The position numbers and the translations under genes were made by a program. Under the pieces are notes generated by a model. It was not told where the DNA came from, ran no database searches, and worked only from the letters and a program-made list of their open reading frames with translations. From the NCBI RefSeq assembly GCF_007676755.1, contig NZ_VEBK01000002.1:124001-188000 (forward strand): a stretch of DNA of 64,000 nt, read 5' to 3'. This stretch comes from Bacillus sp. FJAT-22090 (GTDB lineage Bacteria > Bacillota > Bacilli > Bacillales_A > Planococcaceae). Below, one piece after another: positions 37,844 through 46,282 of this stretch (position 1 is its first letter; each line of letters starts with the position of its first letter).

Positions 37844-38266
37844 TCATTTGATTTTATATAAATTAGCACTATCTAAAGTATTCAGTTTCTCAATTATTTT
37901 AGTGGTATCTAAAAACTTTTCAGCGTCCTTTTTAGGTAAAACAAAATCATTGTGGAGTTCAGCAAGTATCTCACCAGTATTTCTTACATAGCCGCCTGCA
38001 TTTAAGTCAGCAAACATAACAGTATTAAATCTTTTATTTGGGTACTCAACGAATTCCACTTCAGTGCTACTTCTCCCTACATATATTTCCTTGATAGTTA
38101 GTATGTCATTTTTCTTAAAATACTCATTGGCGTATTCCTGATGATCGAACCCATTCTTTTGTAGATAAATTACTTTTCTTCCTTCTTGCGATTCATCTGA
38201 TTGATATCGTTCACCAAAACCAGCGTACATAATTAGTCCACCTTTGAGACTCATTGTTTTACTCAT
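37844..38266 (-). CDS. Phage hypothetical protein
   Basis: 140 aa. AAGGAAG precedes MSKTMSLKGGLIMYAG. The protein is soluble, with a beta-rich centre (NDILTIKEIYVGRSSTEVEF). Unknown function. Confidence 0.68.
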   Translation of the reverse strand: MSKTMSLKGGLIMYAGFGERYQSDESQEGRKVIYLQKNGFDHQEYANEYFKKNDILTIKEIYVGRSSTEVEFVEYPNKRFNTVMFADLNAGGYVRNTGEILAELHNDFVLPKKDAEKFLDTTKIIEKLNTLDSANLYKIK

Positions 38267-38299
38267 GATTAATTCTTCCTTTTTTAACGATAGTTGCTT

Positions 38300-38449
38300 T
38301 TATTTGAATACTCTTCTCTTTAATTTGCTCATCTTATCGTAATTATCAATAATAAATCTTTGATAAGGATACAATTTAACATTGAAATATCTCTCACTAA
38401 ACTCTGAAGGTTTCATTTTCTTAAAGTCATCGGCTTTTTCAATCTTCAT
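38300..38449 (-). CDS. 49-aa phage protein
   Basis: MKIEKADDFKKMKPSEFSER, then FNVKLYPYQRFIID, ending KRRVFK. TAAGGAGTAGGAAG precedes the ATG. The LYPYQRF segment recalls the adenine-binding Q motif at the start of large terminases, but nothing of an ATPase follows. Function unknown. Confidence 0.6.
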   Translation of the reverse strand: MKIEKADDFKKMKPSEFSERYFNVKLYPYQRFIIDNYDKMSKLKRRVFK

Positions 38450-38488
38450 AACTATCCACTTCCTACTCCTTATAAAAGGAATTTTTTA

Positions 38489-39142
38489 TTATAATTTCAT
38501 ATATAATTTATAATCATCATTCAGCCATTTAATTATCTTGTCTAATCTTTCTTGGCTAAAATTAGGGTTATCTTTGTTATACCATTCTTCTAAACTGTAT
38601 TCTCGTTTACTAGAATTACAAAAATGGCATGATGGAACACAGTTATCTAACTTATTACTCCCTGTATGATCTACGTGCTCTCTATGCAAATCAAATTGTT
38701 TCATTTCGCCATACCATAGGCGATAGTGTTTATCTACTGAAAGTTCGCAGTAAGCACATTTATAGTTAAAATAGTCTTTACAATTTTTCCATTCTTCTTT
38801 TGATATTTCATGAGTTTTATTCTGATTCCGCTTTCTACCGTATGCACTCATTTTATCTTTGTTTTTACTTTGCCAAATTTTATGTTTTCCTGCTTCCACG
38901 TACTTTCTCTTTTGTTCTTTCACATATGGTTGAACATCTTTTCTTTTCATTCTTTCTCTTTGTCGTTCACGAGTCCTTTCTTTGTTTTCAGACTCCCATT
39001 TCATTCCTTTTTGAATTGTACATTGTTTACAGTAGGGGTTATGATAAATATACTCGCCTTTCTTAACACTTTTCTTTTTCTGCGAATAAAATTCCGTGAT
39101 TTCTTTCTCCACTTTACAAATACTACAAACTTTAGTATTCAA
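38489..39142 (-). CDS. HNH endonuclease with N-terminal zinc finger (copy A)
   Basis: 217 aa. The N-terminus has CSICKVEKEITEFY and YCKQC, a treble-clef finger. A basic linker follows (RTRERQRERMKRK). The HNH domain has CAYCELSVDKHY, HREHVDHTGSNKLDNCVPSC and CNSSKREYS, with the two zinc Cys pairs and catalytic His. It is a close paralogue of the protein at 62976-63617, sharing the order of motifs and KGEYIYxNPxCKxC. Free-standing. Confidence 0.87.
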   Translation of the reverse strand: MNTKVCSICKVEKEITEFYSQKKKSVKKGEYIYHNPYCKQCTIQKGMKWESENKERTRERQRERMKRKDVQPYVKEQKRKYVEAGKHKIWQSKNKDKMSAYGRKRNQNKTHEISKEEWKNCKDYFNYKCAYCELSVDKHYRLWYGEMKQFDLHREHVDHTGSNKLDNCVPSCHFCNSSKREYSLEEWYNKDNPNFSQERLDKIIKWLNDDYKLYMKL

Positions 39143-39185
39143 ATATTATCTCCTTTCCAAATAAATTCCTGCATTTGTTTTACTT

Positions 39186-39356
39186 TCAATTCTTAATAAC
39201 AACTGCATCAATAATAAAGACTATTAACAATCCCCACCAAAATATTGCAGTTCCACTTAAGTCGTTTTGAATAATTGTATTAATACCTTCTATCACTTGT
39301 GATGTCTTTTCTGTGTAATTGATGATCATTGTTGCTATTAGATAAATAATTACCAT
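39186..39356 (-). CDS. 56-aa two-helix membrane protein
   Basis: MVIIYLIATMIINYTEKT, loop, then AIFWWGLLIVFIIDAVVI. GAAGGAGAAG precedes the ATG. Small holin-like topology, but nothing else supports a holin role. Confidence 0.6.
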   Translation of the reverse strand: MVIIYLIATMIINYTEKTSQVIEGINTIIQNDLSGTAIFWWGLLIVFIIDAVVIKN

Positions 39357-39460
39357 TTAATCTTCTCCTTCTTCATTTTCTAAATGCTGAGATTGCGATT
39401 CTAAGCATTTTAGAATTCGACTTGTGAAGACTTGTCCGTCTAACTTGCTTAGAATCGTAT

Positions 39461-39796
39461 TTATTTTTTGATAATTGTTACGTATTGGCTTAAAGAGTCG
39501 ACTCCACATGTAAGACAGTGTGAATTATTTTCACTTTCAAATTGAACTATTCCATTTTTAATCCATTTAATTTTTACAGGCGTTCTATCTAAATCTTCCA
39601 ACGCAAAGTATTCCGCATCCATATCAAGCCAACTATATTCTTTTCTGGATACATACCGTGATGGTGGTGCTGGAGGTCTTGGCTTGGTAGTTGGTGGTTT
39701 AATTTTGCACCCTCCACCGCCTCCTCCAGAACCACTAATTAAATACAGGCAAGAGATTATAACTAGAATAAAAATCACAATTACTGCTTCAGACAT
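39461..39796 (-). CDS. Membrane-anchored protein with glycine/proline linker
   Basis: 111 aa: an N-terminal hydrophobic segment (AVIVIFILVIISCLYLI), then SGSGGGGGGCKIKPP and KPRPPAPPSR as an extended linker, and a soluble C-terminal domain with CLTCG. Likely anchored in the membrane with an exposed domain. Function unknown. The Gly run makes the region prone to slippage. Confidence 0.68.
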   Translation of the reverse strand: MSEAVIVIFILVIISCLYLISGSGGGGGGCKIKPPTTKPRPPAPPSRYVSRKEYSWLDMDAEYFALEDLDRTPVKIKWIKNGIVQFESENNSHCLTCGVDSLSQYVTIIKK

Positions 39797-39799
39797 ACA

Positions 39800-40017
39800 T
39801 TATTCAGCCTCCAAGTACTCGATTTTCTCATTTATAAAATCACGCAAATACTTCATTTCTTCAATCGTTAGCGCTGCTGGTTTTCCGCGTGTATATATAA
39901 TGGAGTATTAAAAGGATACTGCTTACTTAACTGCTCCTTTGCTTTGTTCCAATCTGAATAATTCGATTTAACGGTTAGACTGTGGAGTTCAAACATCTGA
40001 GAATCAATTGTATGCAT
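39800..40017 (-). pseudogene. Small phage gene with a frameshift in a TA repeat
   Basis: The reading frame opens at MHTIDSQMFELHSLTV (AAGGAG upstream) and ends early at 39868. From the TATATATA run near 39890 another frame continues RGKPAALTIEEMKYLRDF to EYLEAE and stops at 39800, next to the following gene. One missing base would restore a 72-residue protein. Sequencing error and true decay cannot be distinguished here. Confidence 0.55.
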
Positions 40018-40031
40018 TTTTATATCTCCTT

Positions 40032-40055
40032 TTATAATAATAGTTTACTTATGTT
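40032..40055 (-). promoter_or_regulatory. Phage intergenic element
   Basis: TAACATAAGTAAACTATTATTATAA on the minus strand, 15 nt before the frameshifted gene. Confidence 0.6.
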
Positions 40056-40062
40056 ATATCAA

Positions 40063-40227
40063 CTATTTTGATTCTTTCTTATCCTTTTCTCCAATTGTTA
40101 TCCCACAGTATACTGCTGATAGAGTTGATGCGAACAATAGAAGCATGTCCCAACCACTTAGTTCTACCTGATCAAGAAATATTGATATTAAAACAAAGTA
40201 AGTGATATATGAGATTATTATCTTCAT
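40063..40227 (-). CDS. 54-aa two-helix membrane protein
   Basis: MKIIISYITYFVLISIFL, loop, MLLLFASTLSAVYCGITIG, charged tail KDKKESK. GAGAGGAGAA precedes the ATG. Unknown. Confidence 0.6.
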   Translation of the reverse strand: MKIIISYITYFVLISIFLDQVELSGWDMLLLFASTLSAVYCGITIGEKDKKESK

Positions 40228-40260
40228 TTAGTTCTCCTCTCATCTTATAAAACTAACTTT

Positions 40261-40587
40261 TTATTGTGTTAATAACTCAAGGTTTTCGTATATGTTGCCT
40301 TTAACTTCAATATCTCGATGAACAACATTTAGAGGATATTGTCCTAAACGAGCCCAATACGTACCATCCTCGTATTTAATAACCGATAAGTCGAAAGCTC
40401 CGTAATCGACAATATCACCTTCATAAATCTCCACACCATATTTATCCTTTATTCCTGTGTATTGCATATTAACAGCGTCAAAAACTCCATATCCTGTTGG
40501 GTCAAACCCTCTGTTCATAATGTCGTAAAAATCAAAATAGTGCATTGTCTTCCCTTGCCATGAGCGAAATTTAAACTCTCTATTCAT
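40261..40587 (-). CDS. YopX family phage protein
   Basis: 108 aa. Opens MNREFKFRSWQGKTM and contains QYTGIKDKYGVEIYEGDIV and GNIYENLELL, the hallmark segments of the YopX family (first described in SP-beta and common in Gram-positive phages). The start is fixed by GAGGAGG upstream. The family's role is not established. Confidence 0.88.
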   Translation of the reverse strand: MNREFKFRSWQGKTMHYFDFYDIMNRGFDPTGYGVFDAVNMQYTGIKDKYGVEIYEGDIVDYGAFDLSVIKYEDGTYWARLGQYPLNVVHRDIEVKGNIYENLELLTQ

Positions 40588-40622
40588 CTTTATCCTCCTC
40601 ATTTTCAAATAAATGAATTGTT

Positions 40623-40991
40623 TTATTGGTATTTGACAACTATCGTTTTTAACCCTTCTCGTTCGGCTAAATCAATCATATGCTTAGTTCCTTTGCTTAT
40701 CCCATCCCAAAATACAATACAACCATCTGAATACTTTGCCATTTCAGCGTTACGTCTATATCCTGCTGACTTTCCATATGAATCCCAATCAGCGTTTTGT
40801 ACTGACAATTTACAATTAAATTCATGTGCAAATCGTTCTCCTAATTTATCTGCACCTCTTGCTCCTCCTGATACAATTTCAACTTCAGTTAAATCGTACC
40901 GTTGTAAATAGAATAATAACTGTTCTTTAAGTAATTCATAATCATTAAAGTTTCTACTACCAGCTACTATTACTTTAAAAGTAGATGTCAT
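40623..40991 (-). CDS. SLOG-type nucleotide-binding protein (DUF2493/YspA-like)
   Basis: 122 aa Rossmann-like protein. Opens FKVIVAGSRNFNDYELL, then VSGGARGADKLGERFA, the SLOG binding loop, and FWDGISKGTKHMIDLA. This matches cpYpsA-related phage SLOG proteins thought to bind a nucleotide or nucleotide derivative. A link to NAD- or ADP-ribose-based signalling or defence has been proposed for the superfamily. No partner gene is visible. Confidence 0.85.
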   Translation of the reverse strand: MTSTFKVIVAGSRNFNDYELLKEQLLFYLQRYDLTEVEIVSGGARGADKLGERFAHEFNCKLSVQNADWDSYGKSAGYRRNAEMAKYSDGCIVFWDGISKGTKHMIDLAEREGLKTIVVKYQ

Positions 40992-41029
40992 CTAAACCCT
41001 CCTCTTAATAAAACTTGAATTTGATTTGA

Positions 41030-41209
41030 CTACTTCCACTCAAACTCGCTTGCAACCAGATATTCAATTCTTCCAGTGCTATCTTTAAATACGTAAGTCT
41101 CTAAATCGTATGCATCATAGTCCATTCCTTGAAACATTAATTCTGATCCAATTTCAAAGTTATGATAACCAGTTTTAGTAACTGCCTTATCCCCTATTTT
41201 ATGCTTCAT
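41030..41209 (-). CDS. 59-aa phage protein
   Basis: MKHKIGDKAVTKTGYHNFEI to VASEFEWK, acidic, small beta-type protein with a KIGDKAV start resembling YopX/SH3-like folds. Ribosome site is GAGGATG only. Unknown. Confidence 0.6.
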   Translation of the reverse strand: MKHKIGDKAVTKTGYHNFEIGSELMFQGMDYDAYDLETYVFKDSTGRIEYLVASEFEWK

Positions 41210-41234
41210 AATTCATCCTCACTTTTTATTATTT

Positions 41235-41253
41235 TTATAATAATTTACTTATG
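41235..41253 (-). promoter_or_regulatory. Phage intergenic element
   Basis: ATCATAAGTAAATTATTATAA on the minus strand. It includes the stop codon of the previous gene and lies 26 nt before the 59-aa gene. Confidence 0.55.
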
Positions 41254-41419
41254 ATAAATGATTGAAACGACTAACTATCTCTTCAATATCATCAATATAA
41301 TCTAATGCTTCGTCAACAGTATTATACAAATGTGTCATATTGTAATGCTTTGATGAATTCCATTTTATTTCAGTTGTCTTACATTGTTTCCCTGTGTACT
41401 CTACGATGTGTTTTCTCAT
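41249..41419 (-). CDS. 56-aa phage protein
   Basis: MRKHIVEYTGKQCKTTEI to SRFNHLS. No clear ribosome site; probably translated by coupling, since its ATG follows the upstream stop by 1-2 nt. Unknown. Confidence 0.55.
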   Translation of the reverse strand: MRKHIVEYTGKQCKTTEIKWNSSKHYNMTHLYNTVDEALDYIDDIEEIVSRFNHLS

Positions 41420-41420
41420 A

Positions 41421-41612
41421 TTAGTCTTGTACTAAGTCATGCAAGAATCGAAATGTTTCATCTAATAAGCGCAACTGTTCAGGTGTTTCAAATTTAGTCT
41501 GTGATAAGATGTCGTCTAATTGTAATGCAAAGCTAGTAATTAGCCCATTTCCACTGTCTTTGTTAAGAATCATATTGATATCATATTGGTATTCGTGTGC
41601 TTTAATCGTCAT
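41421..41612 (-). CDS. Small helical phage protein
   Basis: 63 aa, MTIKAHEYQYDINMILN to FLHDLVQD. Helical, acidic, unknown. Confidence 0.62.
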   Translation of the reverse strand: MTIKAHEYQYDINMILNKDSGNGLITSFALQLDDILSQTKFETPEQLRLLDETFRFLHDLVQD

Positions 41613-41647
41613 TTTATTTGTCCTCTATTCTTATAGTTTAGTTTTGT

Positions 41648-42364
41648 TCATTTTAATACTCTAACTTGTACTTTTTCTCTGCCTAATGAATAGGCTACTT
41701 TATCGCTTTCAACTAAGATGTCGATTCTGAAGCCCTTAATATTTCCTCCAGTATCTCCAGCAAGTGCTTTAAATGTTCCGTAGGATGTTTTTACCTCTAC
41801 TAATGAGCCTAACTTAATTTTTTTAGGATCAACGGCTATAACTCTATATCCTTGTTCATAAATCGTATTTTTTACATCGTATCCATAAGCTGTAGTGCCT
41901 GTGCATCCAGTATTACAGAATGCTGAATAGTGAGTTGCTTCATATGCAATCCAATTGTCATTTAATTGCTTCCCTCGGCTAACTATAACTTGCTTCTTCT
42001 TTTCTTCTTCTTTAGCTTTCTGCTTAGCAATTCGCTTAGCTTCTAATTCGGCTGCAAGCTTATTAGCTACTATTATCTTCCTCTCTGCTAAATTCTCTTT
42101 ATAGTTTGCTAGTTTATTATTTTGAATTTCAGTTACTATTGAAGAATCATCTAGTGCTAATCTAGTATCTTCTAAGTTGTTACAGTTATCATAGCATTCG
42201 TTAATTTCATTGTCAATTATAATAATTGATTTATGTTGAATTATTTTTAAGGCGGTTATTGCCCAGATTAGTAGACTGATTGTTACTAACACTGCTATTA
42301 CTAATTTCTTCTTGTTGCTATCCTTGTTGTTAGAATTCATATATACGCTCAACCCTACGCTCAT
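41648..42364 (-). CDS. yorM: 3D-domain cell-wall protein, YorM-like
   Basis: Up to 238 aa; MNSNNKDSNKKKL may be the true start. One membrane helix (LVIAVLVTISLLIWAITAL), a coiled-coil stalk (residues about 60-130, KLAAELEAKRIAKQKAKEEE), and a C-terminal 3D domain (AGDTGGNIKGFRIDILVES) with the conserved Asp residues of the MltA/resuscitation-factor double-psi barrel, which acts on peptidoglycan. SP-beta yorM has the same place next to the polymerase gene. Role in infection unclear. Confidence 0.82.
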   Translation of the reverse strand: MSVGLSVYMNSNNKDSNKKKLVIAVLVTISLLIWAITALKIIQHKSIIIIDNEINECYDNCNNLEDTRLALDDSSIVTEIQNNKLANYKENLAERKIIVANKLAAELEAKRIAKQKAKEEEKKKQVIVSRGKQLNDNWIAYEATHYSAFCNTGCTGTTAYGYDVKNTIYEQGYRVIAVDPKKIKLGSLVEVKTSYGTFKALAGDTGGNIKGFRIDILVESDKVAYSLGREKVQVRVLK

Positions 42365-42382
42365 TGTGAACTCAATGACTAG

Positions 42383-45300
42383 TTATACTCTAGTGCGTTC
42401 ACTTTGTAGACCTAAACTTCCATCCTCTCGTACCTCAGTAATAAGGTTAATTGTGTGTTGTCCTTTTGGTGCTTTAAGAACAAACTGATCGTCTCGTCGA
42501 TATCCAGTCATCATGACCAAATTAGAACGGGTAAACCAACTAGATTCTAATACCGTCTTTGTGCCATTGTCTACTTTTGAAATACGCTTGTCGTAATGGG
42601 AGAATGATCCACCATACATCTTCGCCACAACAACGCCTTCAGGAGTCAAAACTGTTATTGTATGATTGTTTTTATTTTTATCTAAGACTGTCCCGACTAT
42701 ATTAAACAATTGATAGTTCTTCATAGGTCGTCCACGCCACTCGTATTCTTCTGTTACAATTGGATTCTCGTCTAGTTCAAAGAAGTTGCTAATTCCATAA
42801 CGAGTATAGTCTACATCTTCAAGCTCGTGTCTACTAGAATAAAAGGACACTGATTCCATTTCCCAGCTCTCTATTGTGCCACTAGCATGTGCAGTCCATA
42901 GCTCGTAGAATTGGGCAACGTTATATTGTCTGACAAACGTCTCGTCTGTATAGAGTTCTGTTAATGGCAACATTTTAGTATCATATTCCTTTTTGAATAG
43001 TTTGTCAGAAATTAAAAGCTTGCCACTGTGTTCACCTACTATTGAATCTGAACTGAAGTTATTTTCAAAGAACACTTGAGAGTAGACATCTAAGATGTAA
43101 ATTTTATCTTTAGGCTTGTCTACTGTTTTATGAACAGATTTCATGACATGTTTACGGAAGTTATAATAATCTTGATAATGTTTCAACTCTGGTGTGTTTA
43201 GTAATCCTAATGAAATAATTCTAGGAAGGTTTTGACCATTTAATTTCTCTTTTACGTCTACTTCTTTGATTAGGAATTGTTTCATTATTTCAGGTGGACT
43301 ATTAAATTCATTGAAAACACCAGCTTTGATTAGGTGAATCAACTGTGATTTCTGAACGTTTTTAGTTTGATACATTCTCTCATAAAAATCTTCAAACGAT
43401 TGGTAAGGTTTGTTAGCTATTAGATCATGGACTAATTCATCGTTTATCCCAACAATACCTTTTAATCCAAAGACAATACGATTGTTTTCCACATCAGGAG
43501 TAAATCCGAATCCAGCATGGTTTATTAAAGGTAATGTTACCTGTACATTATGACTTTTCATTTTTCCGATTCCTGCTGCTATCTTCCCATATTTCGTGGA
43601 TTTGTTATTCTCGTTGTCTTCATCTGCACCTGCTGAAACAGTTAAACAAGAGACATCCCAAAATATTCGAGGATAAAAATGAGCTGTATTCATTTCCTGC
43701 AATGCAATAAGCGAATAGCCTGATGAATGTATATTACTGAAAGAATAACCAAGTTGCGGAACTATTTGAGTTTCCCATACATATCTTCTAAGATTCTGAC
43801 TAGCTACTCCTTGTGTAAATACCATATCTTTAATTTTAGGAATTTCGCTCATCAGTTTCTTTCCGACTACTTTTCTTGCTGTATTACTGTCAATTATACT
43901 GAATCCACAAATATCTTCGTCCATTAAAAGCAACATCATCTCTTCCTGTGAAGAAGACACACCATATACAGGTAATAGATGTTTCTCAAGAATCTTAACT
44001 TCATCGTTAGTTAAACCATATTCGTCCATTTCTTTATACCAATCGCCAATATTTTCTTTATGTCGAACAAATTTATCGATGGGTTGTTCTTCTCCGTCTG
44101 ACATTAGTCTCATAAGACTGTTAGCTGCACTTAATTCAGGAATGGATTTAGGCTTACTTTTTTTAACACATTGACCACCAACGGGAGTTTCAAATTGGAA
44201 TAAGTCTGGAATTTCATTGTTAGCTACTTTATTCCACATTTCATCATCTTCATATACAAGATTATCTGGATGTAGATACGCCTCATAAGTAGCTCTTAAT
44301 GAACCTTTGTCTTCAATAAAACCATGTTCAGTTAGTAAATCCATTGCAGTTCTAATACGATCCATACCCTCAACAGTTAATGCATCAATTTTTAGTGCCC
44401 CCATATAGTCACTCGATTGCATATCAAATTGCGTTGTTTCTTTACCGCTACTAGACTTCATCATCGCATTTTGAGCAACATATCCGTCGTCCCCTGAAAA
44501 TACATAAATTCCTGACGCATGGACGCTGCGTGATTTAATTAGCCCCTCAATTTTTACTGAGGCTTCAAGCAGTCCTGGATATTTGGAAACGGCATTCAGA
44601 ATTTCTTTTACAGGTTTTTCTCCGTCTCCTCCAAAAAAAACCTTGTTAAGGCTCCAGTTAAAACCTCTCTCTACAGGGATTAAAGTAGTGAGATAGTTAA
44701 CTTCATCTATATCTATCCCCATTCCTCTAGCTGCCGACAGCAATGCCGAACGACTGCCCTCCGTACTAAAAGTTGCAATATTTAGTACGTGCGTTTTGCC
44801 ATATCTATCCTTCATGGCTTCTAAAATTTGACCACGTTTGGACTGTTCAGTATCAATGTCAATATCTGGGAGTTCGGGACGCTCGGCTGTTAGGTGGCGG
44901 AAATGCGGTAAATTGTAATCAAGGCTATTCAATTGGGTGATATCGATTAGAAAATTCACAAAAAATCCAGCTCCTGACCCCCTAGAAACCCCTACTATTG
45001 AATCTCCTGATTCCCACATTACATTGACTACAACGTCCCTAACTAAAACGTAATAGGCTGACAAGCGCTGATGCAACTTTTCCGAAATTAGCCAAATCTC
45101 TTTTAGTTCCGTATTAATTCTATCTAGACATATATGAAAATATTCTTTATCTGCTTTACGTTTACGAACAATTTTCTCTACTAATCCCTCTTGGATTAAA
45201 TGAAGAAAGTATCTATCAATTTTATCCTCACTCATAGCAAACTTTTTAATATACTCGTAGGTATCGTAGCCTTGTTCTAAAATGTGTTGAAAATCAAATT

Positions 45301-46282
45301 CAGGGATTGGTGGTACAGGCACAACAGTATCTTGAGCTAAATCATACATTTCAACTTTATTGTAGATTTCCATAGTTGCATCAAAACCAGCTTGAATTTC
45401 TTCTTCTGTTAAATACTCAATTAAATACTCTTTAACTTCATCTTCAGACATAATATAAGTGGCATCATAGAAGGCATCGACTTCTCGTTCCATATTCTGA
45501 GACTGTAGGTATGTTTTATGGATTCCTCTGTCTTCCTTCTTTAGATAGTGTCCATCAGTGGCTATGGTGTATTTTAGCCCTGTTTCTTTACTTAGCTTGA
45601 TTAGTTCTTTATTTACGTATACTTGTTCTTCATTACTTGATGGCTGAATTTCTAAATAGAAGTGCTCTTTGCCAAATACATCTATACAGAAGTCAATGAA
45701 ATCCTCCAATCTCTTCTTATATTGTTCGACACGTTCTATGTTACCTTCTTCTGTATATCGTTTAATTCTCAATAGCATTTGACTGGCTTCTCCGCCCAAA
45801 CATGCTGTAGATGCTACAACATCTCCTTTTTCAATAATATCCTTAAGATTTTTCTTGAATGTAGGAGTTCGTTCAACTAGACCTGCTTTCCAACTGTTTT
45901 CCCATGCAAGAGAGCTCAGCTTTTTTAATTGCAAGTATCCATTCGGATTTAAAGAGACAAGCAAAAAATGAAAAAATTGAGAATCCTCATTGCGGTTCAA
46001 CTGATTTTCTTTTAGTTCATCTAAAGAGTCTTCAAAAACGAGATAAATTTCATTGGCTAAACCTACCTTGAAGCCTTCATTCAGCTTTCCTGCATCTCTA
46101 AGTTTTTTGTATTCTTGAATGAAAGAAACGTGCCCACTAAGGATTTCGTGATCACTCAGGCACAGACCTGACAACTTTATCTCATTAGCATACTTAATCA
46201 TTTCATCTATACGATTTATCGAGTCGAGTCCAACTTTTGCGTTACTGTAAGATGAATGATTGTGTGTAGAAAAATATGACAA
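42383..46282 (-). CDS. yorL: Phage DNA polymerase III alpha subunit (C-family), YorL-like
   Basis: 1299-aa replicative polymerase. The N-terminal PHP domain shows FSTHNHSSYSNAKVGLDS and HYLKKEDRGIHKTY. The palm has SVGVSRGSGAGFF-like sequence and the catalytic PDIDIDTEQSKRGQ. Finger motifs and a helix-hairpin-helix/OB region follow (GIVGINDELV; NIVGTVLDKNKNN). The start is a TTG immediately after the stop of the endonuclease gene, whose last codons contain its AAGGAGG site. Resembles DnaE more than PolC (no exonuclease insertion). Confidence 0.92.
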   Translation of the reverse strand: MSYFSTHNHSSYSNAKVGLDSINRIDEMIKYANEIKLSGLCLSDHEILSGHVSFIQEYKKLRDAGKLNEGFKVGLANEIYLVFEDSLDELKENQLNRNEDSQFFHFLLVSLNPNGYLQLKKLSSLAWENSWKAGLVERTPTFKKNLKDIIEKGDVVASTACLGGEASQMLLRIKRYTEEGNIERVEQYKKRLEDFIDFCIDVFGKEHFYLEIQPSSNEEQVYVNKELIKLSKETGLKYTIATDGHYLKKEDRGIHKTYLQSQNMEREVDAFYDATYIMSEDEVKEYLIEYLTEEEIQAGFDATMEIYNKVEMYDLAQDTVVPVPPIPEFDFQHILEQGYDTYEYIKKFAMSEDKIDRYFLHLIQEGLVEKIVRKRKADKEYFHICLDRINTELKEIWLISEKLHQRLSAYYVLVRDVVVNVMWESGDSIVGVSRGSGAGFFVNFLIDITQLNSLDYNLPHFRHLTAERPELPDIDIDTEQSKRGQILEAMKDRYGKTHVLNIATFSTEGSRSALLSAARGMGIDIDEVNYLTTLIPVERGFNWSLNKVFFGGDGEKPVKEILNAVSKYPGLLEASVKIEGLIKSRSVHASGIYVFSGDDGYVAQNAMMKSSSGKETTQFDMQSSDYMGALKIDALTVEGMDRIRTAMDLLTEHGFIEDKGSLRATYEAYLHPDNLVYEDDEMWNKVANNEIPDLFQFETPVGGQCVKKSKPKSIPELSAANSLMRLMSDGEEQPIDKFVRHKENIGDWYKEMDEYGLTNDEVKILEKHLLPVYGVSSSQEEMMLLLMDEDICGFSIIDSNTARKVVGKKLMSEIPKIKDMVFTQGVASQNLRRYVWETQIVPQLGYSFSNIHSSGYSLIALQEMNTAHFYPRIFWDVSCLTVSAGADEDNENNKSTKYGKIAAGIGKMKSHNVQVTLPLINHAGFGFTPDVENNRIVFGLKGIVGINDELVHDLIANKPYQSFEDFYERMYQTKNVQKSQLIHLIKAGVFNEFNSPPEIMKQFLIKEVDVKEKLNGQNLPRIISLGLLNTPELKHYQDYYNFRKHVMKSVHKTVDKPKDKIYILDVYSQVFFENNFSSDSIVGEHSGKLLISDKLFKKEYDTKMLPLTELYTDETFVRQYNVAQFYELWTAHASGTIESWEMESVSFYSSRHELEDVDYTRYGISNFFELDENPIVTEEYEWRGRPMKNYQLFNIVGTVLDKNKNNHTITVLTPEGVVVAKMYGGSFSHYDKRISKVDNGTKTVLESSWFTRSNLVMMTGYRRDDQFVLKAPKGQHTINLITEVREDGSLGLQSERTRV

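Noticed and set aside
39361-39460. Possible 40-codon frame between two phage genes ending GEED-TAA
   Set aside because: No ATG, GTG or TTG start with a ribosome site in that frame.
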